Shown here: positions 52,369 to 59,652 of the stretch, piece after piece | Position numbering within the stretch: position 1 is the first letter of the stretch | How the letters are laid out: every line of letters starts with the position of its first letter | Translations under genes and position numbers: made by a program | The notes under the pieces: model-generated | Database searches by the model: none | What the model was told of the DNA's origin: nothing | The model's input: only the letters and a program-made list of their open reading frames with translations | DNA from: JAJTCH01 sp040386195 | GTDB lineage: Bacteria > Pseudomonadota > Alphaproteobacteria > Rickettsiales > UBA1997 | Length of the DNA: 64,000 nucleotides | NCBI GenBank assembly: GCA_040386195.1 | Contig: JAZKFV010000002.1 | Location: 38,701 to 102,700, forward strand | Reading direction: 5' to 3'

Positions 52369-52662
52369 TTAGATTCTTATTTCGGGCATTAGATCGACCA
52401 ATAAAAATAAAATAATTGTTAAATATGTGATTGCAATTAAAAGCCCAATCCAGGAAATAATTTTTATGGAGACTAAAGAAGATAATTTTAAATCGGCAAA
52501 TTTTGTTGAATAAATTAGAAAGGAAATAATCAGTAGAATTGTGGCGTAGATTAAAGAAAAGAAACCGCTATTAACATAATCTGCCAGCACAAAAAATGCG
52601 TAGAGCAAAATGAATGGAACTAGAAAATTTATCATCGCAATCAACAATTTATCACTGCGCAT
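52369..52662 (-). CDS. Small three-helix membrane protein
   Basis: A 97-residue, very hydrophobic protein with three predicted membrane segments: LLIAMINFLVPFILLYAFFV, FFSLIYATILLIISFLIY and ISWIGLLIAITYLTIILFLL. The pattern is faintly like the MnhB domain of Na+/H+ antiporter subunits, but the GGGFQGG signature of that family is missing, so no function is assigned. It is read ahead of leuC (about 90-base gap). Confidence 0.6.
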   Translation of the reverse strand: MRSDKLLIAMINFLVPFILLYAFFVLADYVNSGFFSLIYATILLIISFLIYSTKFADLKLSSLVSIKIISWIGLLIAITYLTIILFLLVDLMPEIRI

Positions 52663-52691
52663 ATTCGAGCGGGAAATGGTATTTGATAATA

Positions 52692-52726
52692 AAAAACCCT
52701 GTAGCTAATAAAACTACAGGGTTTTT
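52692..52726 (-). terminator. Rho-independent terminator of the pilin-like gene
   Basis: AAAAACCCTGTAG/CTACAGGGTTTTT stem (13 base pairs) with a 9-base loop. The minus strand reads into a T run. It lies 25 bases after the stop of the pilin-like gene and is symmetric enough to work in both directions. Confidence 0.9.
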
Positions 52727-52751
52727 TAGATTTAACAATTTAAAAAACTAA

Positions 52752-53597
52752 CTATGAATTTGGATCAACTTGGAAAGCTAGAGCGCAAGCTTTATAAGCA
52801 GTTGCGGTTGTATAAACTGCGGCGTTACTGCAGTTATTAGATGTATTGAGCAAAGCACTAACTTTACCAGAATTAGCAAGACCATCATCAACTTTACTAT
52901 CAATTGATAAAGCATCAGTTGCTAATAGCTGAGCATTACCGGTAGCAGAAGCTGAAGTTGCAGCAGTTAAAGCAGCATTATCTGCAGCAACAGTAGTCAT
53001 ATTGTAAGCAGTTCCGGTTACTGGAGCAGTAGTAGCAAGTGGGTTAGAAGAACCACCAAAAAGAATGACCACATTTTGAGTAGTAGATCCAACAGTGATA
53101 TTATCAAATGTCCAAGCACCATTTCTACTTTTTGAAGCGGGAACGTTAGTTCCGCCAGTCAAAGCAACAGTAAAAGGAGTTGATCCAGCTAGATCAGTTG
53201 CACCAGGAGTGAATGAATCATTAACGAAATTATCATTTTTTAACATTAACCAAGCAGTATTACTTTCCAATCTTCCCACAGCATCAACACCAGCGATGCC
53301 AGCAACAAATGATATTAAGCCATCATTATTACCAACAATAACGGTACTAGGAGAGGTGGTTGAAGCGCCAATTGCAGTTGGAAAATCACCTGGCAATCCA
53401 GAATATTTTGCATAAAAACTATTAACCGCAGTTTGGTAACCTCTGGCTTCAGAAGCGACTCCGCGAAGTTCGGCGTTTTTGATTAAACTGGCACCACCAG
53501 TAACACCAGCAACTAATAAACCGATAATGATTAGGACAATAGACAACTCAATTAGTGAGAATGCCTTTCTTTTTGTTGTGAAAGTTTTTTTATTCAT
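52752..53597 (-). CDS. Type IV pilin/pseudopilin-like protein
   Basis: A 281-residue protein with a class III prepilin signal: a short basic leader, then RKAFSLIELSIVLIIIGLLVAG. Processing would fall before the Phe, with Glu at mature position 5, and the -1 residue is Ala rather than the usual Gly. The mature part is Thr/Ser/Ala/Asn-rich, low in charge, and ends in a Cys pair (NNCSNAAVY..YKACALAF), like the disulfide region of pilins. Its own terminator and isolated position suggest strong independent expression. A prepilin peptidase is encoded 2 kb upstream. Whether it builds a pilus or a secretion pseudopilus is open. Confidence 0.85.
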   Translation of the reverse strand: MNKKTFTTKRKAFSLIELSIVLIIIGLLVAGVTGGASLIKNAELRGVASEARGYQTAVNSFYAKYSGLPGDFPTAIGASTTSPSTVIVGNNDGLISFVAGIAGVDAVGRLESNTAWLMLKNDNFVNDSFTPGATDLAGSTPFTVALTGGTNVPASKSRNGAWTFDNITVGSTTQNVVILFGGSSNPLATTAPVTGTAYNMTTVAADNAALTAATSASATGNAQLLATDALSIDSKVDDGLANSGKVSALLNTSNNCSNAAVYTTATAYKACALAFQVDPNS

Positions 53598-53748
53598 AAA
53601 ATATATTTGAGGAGGTTTTGGTTATTAAAAATTTAGATATATCAATCAAGCAAATTTGCGTTGAATAATTAGAGTAGCAAAAAATTTAAGTCAATCAAAT
53701 ATTTGGCAAATATTTGGAAAAAAATATTTTGATACAATAATCAAAAAA

Positions 53749-54225
53749 TTATTTAAAATAAATCGCCAATATTTCGTAATCAACTGTGCCGCCCGGCGTT
53801 TTAATTTCTACCTCATCACCAACTTCTTTGCCCATTAATGCGTTAGCAACTGGTGAAGTATTTGAAATTAAACCAGCGTCAATATCAGCTTCATATTCAC
53901 TGACAATTTTGTAGATAACTTTTTTCTGATTTTCAGAATTTTCTAATTGCACCGTTGCGCCAAATCTGACGATATCGCCGGATAAAGCCGCAACATCAAC
54001 TAGCTGGGCGCGCGCTAATTTATCTTCAAAATTAGCAATCATTGCCTCAATCATACTTTGTTTTTCACGCGAGCTGTGATATTCGGCGTTCTCTTTTAAA
54101 TCACCCAATTCTCTGGCGGTGGCAACGGCGATGATAATATTTGGACGCTGAACATTTTTAAGATTTTCAATCTCAGCTTTTAATTTATCATAACCTTCTT
54201 TAGTGATAAGAAATTTTTCTGACAT
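53749..54225 (-). CDS. greA: Transcription elongation factor GreA
   Basis: A 158-residue factor that enters the RNA polymerase secondary channel and rescues backtracked complexes by stimulating transcript cleavage. The N-terminal coiled coil carries ARELGDLKENAEYHSSREKQ with the acidic tip. The C-terminal domain has SPVANALMGKEVGDEVEI and the last VDYEILAI. The gene is 16 bases after ahcY on the same strand. Confidence 0.97.
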   Translation of the reverse strand: MSEKFLITKEGYDKLKAEIENLKNVQRPNIIIAVATARELGDLKENAEYHSSREKQSMIEAMIANFEDKLARAQLVDVAALSGDIVRFGATVQLENSENQKKVIYKIVSEYEADIDAGLISNTSPVANALMGKEVGDEVEIKTPGGTVDYEILAIYFK

Positions 54226-54241
54226 AATTTTTAGTTATTTA

Positions 54242-55531
54242 TTAATAACGATAATCGTCGGTTTTGAAAGGCCCGCTGACATTAACGCCAATATATTTGG
54301 CTTGCTGGTCGTTTAATTTGCTTAATTTCACTCCTAATTTTTCAAGATGCAATCTGGCAACTTTTTCATCCAAAGATTTGGGCAAAATATAAACTTGATG
54401 AGAATATTTTTGATGATTTTGCCACAATTCAATTTGCGCCATCACTTGATTGGTAAAGCTTGCCGACATTACAAACGCGCTATGTCCGGTGGCGCAACCT
54501 AAATTTAATAATCTGCCTTCTGCCAATAAAATAATTTTTTTACCATCAGGAAATTCAATTTCATCAACTTGTGGTTTGATATTATTCCACTTCATATTAC
54601 GCAAAGCTTCAACTTGAATTTCGTTATCGAAGTGACCAATATTGCCAACAATGGCGTAGTTTTTCATTGCGCGCATATGATCAATATTAATCACATCTTT
54701 ATTGCCAGTGGTAGTGATAAAAATATCGCCATTTGCAGCAACATCTTCCATCGGCAAAACATTATAACCCGACATTGCCGCTTGCAGGGCGCAGATTGGA
54801 TCAATTTCTGTGACAGTAACCTTGGCACCTTGAGATTTAAAAGCGTCAGCACAGCCTTTGCCAACATTTCCATAGCCAGCGATGACTACATTTTTGCCAG
54901 CAATCATAACATCGGTAGCGCGTTTAACGCCGTCAATCACGCTTTCGCGGCAGCCATATAAATTATCAAATTTAGATTTAGTAACTGAATCATTAACATT
55001 AATTGCCGGAATTTTAAGTTTGCCAGCTTCCGCCATTTGATTCAATCTAAGCACGCCAGTTGTGGTTTCTTCCGAAACGCCTTTTACATTTTTTAGAAGC
55101 TCAGGATAATCATTATGCATCATCAAAGTTAAATCGCCGCCATCATCTAAAATCATATTGGCTTGCCAATCTTTATTGCCAATGATGGTTTGGCGAATGC
55201 ACCAATCATATTCTTCTTCGCTTTCACCTTTCCAAGCAAAAACTGGAATACCAACCGCGGCTATTGCAGCAGCTGCTGCATCGTTGGTGGAAAAAATATT
55301 GCAAGAACTCCAGCGAACTTGGGCGCCTAGATGAATCAAGGTTTCAATCAAAACCGCAGTTTCAATGGTCATATGCAAACAACCTAAAATTTTGGCACCT
55401 TTAAGTGGCTTAGAATCACCAAATTCTTGACGCAAAGACATTAAGCCCGGCATTTCATTTTCAGCCAAAATAATTTGTTTTCTGCCCGCTTCAGCCAAGG
55501 CGATATCTTTTACTTTATAGTCAGTGAACAT
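54242..55531 (-). CDS. ahcY: Adenosylhomocysteinase
   Basis: NAD-dependent hydrolysis of S-adenosylhomocysteine to adenosine and homocysteine, needed to recycle SAM. The 429-residue length is near the standard bacterial form. Motifs: GCLHMTIETAVLIETL, SSCNIFSTNDAAAAAIA, LDDGGDLT, the NAD site VVIAGYGNVGKGCADAFKSQGA, GNIGHFDNEIQ, and the C-terminal LDEKVARLHLEKLG and TDDYRY. Retention of this route rather than MTA/SAH nucleosidase is usual in alphaproteobacteria. Confidence 0.97.
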   Translation of the reverse strand: MFTDYKVKDIALAEAGRKQIILAENEMPGLMSLRQEFGDSKPLKGAKILGCLHMTIETAVLIETLIHLGAQVRWSSCNIFSTNDAAAAAIAAVGIPVFAWKGESEEEYDWCIRQTIIGNKDWQANMILDDGGDLTLMMHNDYPELLKNVKGVSEETTTGVLRLNQMAEAGKLKIPAINVNDSVTKSKFDNLYGCRESVIDGVKRATDVMIAGKNVVIAGYGNVGKGCADAFKSQGAKVTVTEIDPICALQAAMSGYNVLPMEDVAANGDIFITTTGNKDVINIDHMRAMKNYAIVGNIGHFDNEIQVEALRNMKWNNIKPQVDEIEFPDGKKIILLAEGRLLNLGCATGHSAFVMSASFTNQVMAQIELWQNHQKYSHQVYILPKSLDEKVARLHLEKLGVKLSKLNDQQAKYIGVNVSGPFKTDDYRY

Positions 55532-55545
55532 GTGTGAAATTTAAT

Positions 55546-56295
55546 TTAGAATGGATAAAGCATCAAAAGCAAAAATGGTAAAACTAGGGAGAATCCCAAG
55601 CCATTATTGCTTTGCTTGAGTGATTTGGCGAAAATAATTAGCAAAATCAGGATTAGGCAAATTGATAAAAAATAAAGCAAAAACATAATTGGGCTCAAGA
55701 TTATTGCGGTGATGATGATAAATTTTGCATAACCCAAAGATTGTTTTTCGCTTTGCAAAAAGCTGTTAAATTTTTTGTGGAAAAGTTGGTAGAAAATAGT
55801 GGCAAAAACCACGCCAATTGCGGCTGAAAAAATAGCCTCAATAATACCATTATCAGCCAAAACCCGATTGACCAAACCGGCGATTAAAATCACATTTAAA
55901 GCTTGGTTGGGAAAAATTTTACTGCTGTAATCAGTTGCCACAATCACCACACAAGCGGCGCAAATTGAAGCGAAAATAATGAATTGTTCACTGAAAGAAA
56001 ATTGTGTGTAGCAAATCATAAACAAAATTGTGGTGGCAATTTCGATAAATAAATAAGTTTTAGGAATTTTAACTTTGCAAGTTGTGCAACGCCCCAAAGT
56101 GAAAAGCCAGTTGAAAATTGGAATTAATTCTCTGGTTCTAATCACCGTATTGCAGCTTGGGCAACGCGATTTAGGGCCAAAATATCTACCAAAACAAGAT
56201 TCCCCAATTGGCAAACGATAGGCGAATAAGGTTGAATAAGAGCCAAAAATTGCTCCAAAAACTCCGGCGGCGATTAATCCCAAATAGTATGTCAT
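55546..56295 (-). CDS. Prepilin peptidase-like protein, second catalytic Asp missing
   Basis: A 249-residue membrane protein of the A24/PilD type. The N-terminal zinc-finger-like part has CPSC and, after LIPIFNWLF, CTTC. Several membrane helices follow. The first catalytic Asp lies in IVATDYSSKIFPNQ. Where the second should appear, in a GxGD-x-K loop, the sequence reads SLGYAKFIIITAI, so the GD is absent. It may be inactive as a peptidase, or keep only the methylase half. The start codon shares a base with the cytochrome c stop (TAATG). Its likely client, the pilin-like protein, is encoded at 52752-53597. Confidence 0.85.
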   Translation of the reverse strand: MTYYLGLIAAGVFGAIFGSYSTLFAYRLPIGESCFGRYFGPKSRCPSCNTVIRTRELIPIFNWLFTLGRCTTCKVKIPKTYLFIEIATTILFMICYTQFSFSEQFIIFASICAACVVIVATDYSSKIFPNQALNVILIAGLVNRVLADNGIIEAIFSAAIGVVFATIFYQLFHKKFNSFLQSEKQSLGYAKFIIITAIILSPIMFLLYFLSICLILILLIIFAKSLKQSNNGLGFSLVLPFLLLMLYPF

Positions 56296-56876
56296 TATTT
56301 TCCTTGTTTTAAATAAGCAATTACATTGGCGCGGTCTTTGTCTTTTTTCAAACCAGCAAAGCCCATTTTAGTTCCCGGAACAAAAGCTTTGGGATTGGTA
56401 AGCCAAATGTTTAAATCTTCAATTGTCCAAGCTCCGCTTTTAGCTTTAAGCGCTGGAGAATAAGTGAATCCGGCAATTGATGCTTTTTTTCTGCCGATAA
56501 TTCCATATAAATTAGGACCAATTTTGTTGGCGCCGCCTTGATTTACGGTGTGGCAAGTGGCACATTTTTTGAAAACTTTTGCACCAGCGTCAATATCGGC
56601 ATTTTTAATCATGGTTGCAATATCAACAGCTGCTGCTGATTTAGCATCAGGTTTGGCAGCGCCCAGATTGCCGGTTTTAACGCCGCCAACATCTTGAGTG
56701 GCGGTTTTGATTTCAACTTCAAAACCTCTTTTGACCATTTTTTTCGGCTGATAAAGCAAATAGGAAATTAGCACTGAAACCAACAAGGCTGATAGACCAA
56801 AACCCAAAAATAAACCGATATTTTTAGCGGTGTTTTGTAAGAGTAATTTATTCTGGCAAAGGAAATTTTTAATCAT
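56295..56876 (-). CDS. Membrane-anchored class I cytochrome c
   Basis: About 193 residues from the ATG at 56874-56876 (MIKNFLCQNK). The upstream ATG at 56942 would overlap prs and is not favoured. A membrane helix (NIGLFLGFGLSALLVSVLISYLLY) anchors a periplasmic cytochrome: CATCH binds heme, GPNLYGIIGRKKA is the class I loop, and TKMGFAGLK gives the axial Met. Alphaproteobacterial homologues (CycM type) carry electrons from the bc1 complex to cytochrome oxidase. It overlaps the prepilin peptidase by one base. Confidence 0.9.
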   Translation of the reverse strand: MIKNFLCQNKLLLQNTAKNIGLFLGFGLSALLVSVLISYLLYQPKKMVKRGFEVEIKTATQDVGGVKTGNLGAAKPDAKSAAAVDIATMIKNADIDAGAKVFKKCATCHTVNQGGANKIGPNLYGIIGRKKASIAGFTYSPALKAKSGAWTIEDLNIWLTNPKAFVPGTKMGFAGLKKDKDRANVIAYLKQGK

Positions 56877-56883
56877 TTTTTGG

Positions 56884-57816
56884 CTAGTTGAATAATGTTG
56901 AAACCGAACGCTCTTCAGCAACGCTTCTAATTGCCTCGCCAAGCAAAGGAGAAATTGGAATGACGCGAATATTTTTGGCTTTCAAAACTTCTGCACCTTG
57001 AGCAATGCTGTCGGTGATAATCAAATTGGTTAGGTTAGAATTAGCGATTTTTAAAGCGGCGTGATTGGATAAAACACCGTGGCTAATATAGGCGGAAACT
57101 GATTTGGCGCCTTTTTGCAATAACGCATCGGCGGCATTGACCAAGGTTCCGCCGGAATCGACGATATCGTCAACCATAATACAATCTTTGCCGGCAACAT
57201 CGCCGATAATATTCATCACTTCGCTCACTCCAGCTTTTTGTCTTCTTTTATCAACAATAGCAAGTTCAGCGCCAAGCTTGTTGGCAACAACTCTAGCGCG
57301 CACCAAACCACCAACATCGGGAGAAACAATCATAAAATCGTGACCGGAAAAATTTTCTTTAATATCGCGCGCAAAAACTGGGGCGGCAAAAAGATTGTCC
57401 AAAGGAATATCGAAGAAACCTTGAATTTGGCTGGCGTGCAAATCTAAAGTTAAAACCCGATCAGCGCCGGCTTTGACAATAATATTAGAAATTAATTTTG
57501 CTGAAATTGGTGTTCTTGGCCCCACTTTGCGGTCTTGACGGGCATAGCCAAAATAAGGAATTACTGCCGTGATTCTTTTGGCGGAAGCGCGACGCAGCGC
57601 GTCAATCATTATCAACAATTCCATTATGTTATCATTAGCGGGAAAGGAAGTTGATTGAATTACAAAAACATCTTCGCCACGAACATTTTCTTTGATCTCC
57701 ACAAAAACTTCATTATCAGCAAAACGTTTGATTTCAGCGTCAAGCAAGGCGCAGCCTAAATATTTAGCGATTTCTTTTGCCAGTGGCAAATTGCTGTTAC
57801 CAGCGAGAAGTTTCAT
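56884..57816 (-). CDS. prs: Ribose-phosphate pyrophosphokinase
   Basis: Makes PRPP from ribose-5-phosphate and ATP for nucleotide, histidine and tryptophan synthesis. At 310 residues it is standard. Visible: LLAGNSNLPLAKEIAKYLG, ENVRGEDVFVIQSTSFPANDNIMELLIM, PYFGYARQDRK, VLTLDLHASQIQGFF, SPDVGGLVRARVVA and the PRPP loop MVDDIVDSGGTL. It heads the minus-strand series with cytochrome c, the prepilin peptidase, ahcY and greA, and is divergent from the Sxt-like module. Confidence 0.97.
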   Translation of the reverse strand: MKLLAGNSNLPLAKEIAKYLGCALLDAEIKRFADNEVFVEIKENVRGEDVFVIQSTSFPANDNIMELLIMIDALRRASAKRITAVIPYFGYARQDRKVGPRTPISAKLISNIIVKAGADRVLTLDLHASQIQGFFDIPLDNLFAAPVFARDIKENFSGHDFMIVSPDVGGLVRARVVANKLGAELAIVDKRRQKAGVSEVMNIIGDVAGKDCIMVDDIVDSGGTLVNAADALLQKGAKSVSAYISHGVLSNHAALKIANSNLTNLIITDSIAQGAEVLKAKNIRVIPISPLLGEAIRSVAEERSVSTLFN

Positions 57817-57978
57817 ATGTAATTGATTTGAAGATTGAATTTTGAGGAAGCCGCAGAATAAATAAATATGCTAATATTTCAAGAATTAATTCCCCTGCTT
57901 GATTGCAAACAACAAATCAATTGTGTTTTTAACCAGCGCTAAATATCATCCGCTTTTTTAAGTTTATCGACAAAAATA

Positions 57979-58371
57979 ATGAAAATTCCAACTAAAAAAG
58001 AGCTGAAAAATTTTGGATTAATTTGGTCAATAATATTTTTTATTGCCGCTTTTATTCCTGTTTTTAAAGGCTTAGAAATGCGAATTTGGGCGCTTTATGT
58101 TTGTTTATTATTCGTTGCCACTGCACTTTTTTATCCGCAAATTTATCATCAAACCAGATTCTACCAAACTTGGATCAAATTTGGTGACATTCTCGGCAAA
58201 ATTAATTCCAAAATTATTATTGGCATTTTATTTTACGCAATTTTTATGCCAATTGGTTTGGTATTAAAAATTTTGCGCAAAGATTTATTATCAAAAAAAC
58301 TTGATAGGTCTTCTGCTAGCTATTTTATTGATTGTAAAGCTGATAATAGCGATATGAGAAACCAATTTTAA
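57979..58371 (+). CDS. SxtJ family membrane protein
   Basis: A 130-residue protein with three hydrophobic segments (about 13-30, 35-50, 75-95). The pattern MKIPTKKELKNFGLIWSIIFF, then FYPQIYHQT, ILFYAIFMPIGLVLKILRKD and a last SSASYFIDCKADNSDMRNQF fits SxtJ-type proteins, named from the cyanobacterial saxitoxin cluster. The function is unknown; in many bacteria the gene keeps company with a carbamoyltransferase and a DUF5989 protein, as here. The next gene starts 2 bases after its stop codon. Confidence 0.75.
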   Translation: MKIPTKKELKNFGLIWSIIFFIAAFIPVFKGLEMRIWALYVCLLFVATALFYPQIYHQTRFYQTWIKFGDILGKINSKIIIGILFYAIFMPIGLVLKILRKDLLSKKLDRSSASYFIDCKADNSDMRNQF

Positions 58372-58373
58372 TT

Positions 58374-59498
58374 ATGTTCAATAAAAATAATTTTATTACC
58401 AAACACCCAAAATTAGCCAATTTAATTCTTTTATTGGTTGTTAGTGCTATTTCTTTAGCAGCATTGTTTGGCATTGCCAAAATCGAGATTTTTCAGGATT
58501 TTTCAGGTGGAGAAAAATATAGTTTATCCGATAAAGTTGTTTATGCTTTGCGTTGCAACAATCGACGCCACATCAAGCTGCGCGAACTAAGTCCGAATCA
58601 AGATTTGATCCGCACTCCAATTCAAAAATACGACACTTTAGAATATAAAAAATATCATCTTAGAACAGATAAAGACGGAATTATTCAACCATCTTTTGTT
58701 CACAAAGATCCAGATTTGCAAATGTTTTTCTTAGGTGGATCAACAACTGAATGTGAAATGGTTGATGAAGAATTTCGTTTTCCTTATTTAGCAGGAAGAA
58801 AATTAGAAGAAGCTTTGAAAATAAAAGTCAATAGCGATAACGCAGCTCGAAGCGGCAACAATTCTTTGCATTCAATCGATATTTTGCTCAATAAATTATT
58901 GCCATATAATCCTGATATTGTGGTGATGATGCAAAATATTAATGACCTTTCCACCCTTATTTATGAAGGAACTTATTGGAATAATAATAAAACAATTTCA
59001 CCAATTGATTGTGGGCAAAAAAACACCAGCAAAATTAGAAGAAGCAGCGACGAATGGGACGGTTCAATTTGGTATAATCGCGTGATTGCCAACAAGAAAG
59101 AGCAAGATCGTTTGGTTGAACAATTCCGCGAAAATTTGCAATTATTTATTAATATTTGCCGCGCCAAAAATATCATTCCCGTGCTTCTAACTCAGCCAAA
59201 TCGTGTCGTCAAAGATCATGAATTTTCAACTGGTCGAGGCAAAAATGTTGATAAAATTTATAAAGAGCTTTACGCCAGATTTAGCAACACTATCAAGCAA
59301 ATTGGTATCAAGGAAAATGTTTTGGTGATTGATTTAGAAAAAAAAGTTCCTTCTGACAAAAAATATATTTACGATGTGGTGCATGTAAATAAAGAAGGAT
59401 CAATCATGGAAGCTAAAGAAATCTCTCATCAGCTGGCAATTTATTTGCAGAAAATTCATTTCAAACCTAACACAAAATTATCAACCTCAAATCAATAA
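58374..59498 (+). CDS. SGNH/GDSL-type hydrolase, membrane-anchored
   Basis: A 374-residue protein with an N-terminal membrane helix (about 11-34, LANLILLLVVSAISLAALFGIAK) and an SGNH-fold domain. FLGGSTTECEMVDEEFRFPYL carries the nucleophile Ser block, SDNAARSGNN the Gly/Asn blocks, MMQNINDL the GxND-like block, and YDVVHVNKEGS the Asp-x-x-His block. Such enzymes add or remove acyl groups on glycans or lipids. It lies between the SxtJ-like and DUF5989-like genes; sxtL of saxitoxin clusters encodes a GDSL lipase, so the resemblance of the whole set is notable. The substrate is unknown. Confidence 0.78.
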   Translation: MFNKNNFITKHPKLANLILLLVVSAISLAALFGIAKIEIFQDFSGGEKYSLSDKVVYALRCNNRRHIKLRELSPNQDLIRTPIQKYDTLEYKKYHLRTDKDGIIQPSFVHKDPDLQMFFLGGSTTECEMVDEEFRFPYLAGRKLEEALKIKVNSDNAARSGNNSLHSIDILLNKLLPYNPDIVVMMQNINDLSTLIYEGTYWNNNKTISPIDCGQKNTSKIRRSSDEWDGSIWYNRVIANKKEQDRLVEQFRENLQLFINICRAKNIIPVLLTQPNRVVKDHEFSTGRGKNVDKIYKELYARFSNTIKQIGIKENVLVIDLEKKVPSDKKYIYDVVHVNKEGSIMEAKEISHQLAIYLQKIHFKPNTKLSTSNQ

Positions 59499-59501
59499 AA
59501 A

Positions 59502-59651
59502 ATGTCATTTTTAAAAGAACTGTGGAAATTTCTTAGAGCTAGAAAAAAATTTTGGTTGTTACCAATAATTTTAGTCATGCTTTTGCTCGGCGCTTTATTG
59601 ATTTTTGCTCAAGGCTCGGCAATTGCTCCTTTCATCTACACAATATTCTAA
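59502..59651 (+). CDS. DUF5989/SxtK-like small membrane protein
   Basis: A 49-residue protein, too short for most ORF filters. It begins MSFLKELWKFLRARKKFWLL, a basic amphipathic start, followed by one membrane helix (PIILVMLLLGALLIFA) and the ending GSAIAPFIYTIF. This is the exact layout of DUF5989 (SxtK-like) proteins. It is 3 bases after the SGNH gene and 1 base before the carbamoyltransferase start. The tight packing supports that it is real and translated. Confidence 0.82.
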   Translation: MSFLKELWKFLRARKKFWLLPIILVMLLLGALLIFAQGSAIAPFIYTIF

Positions 59652-59652
59652 T

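Noticed and set aside
56877..56942. Longer cytochrome c start at 56942
   Set aside because: It runs into prs and the extra residues are the antisense-frame reading of the conserved prs 3' end.
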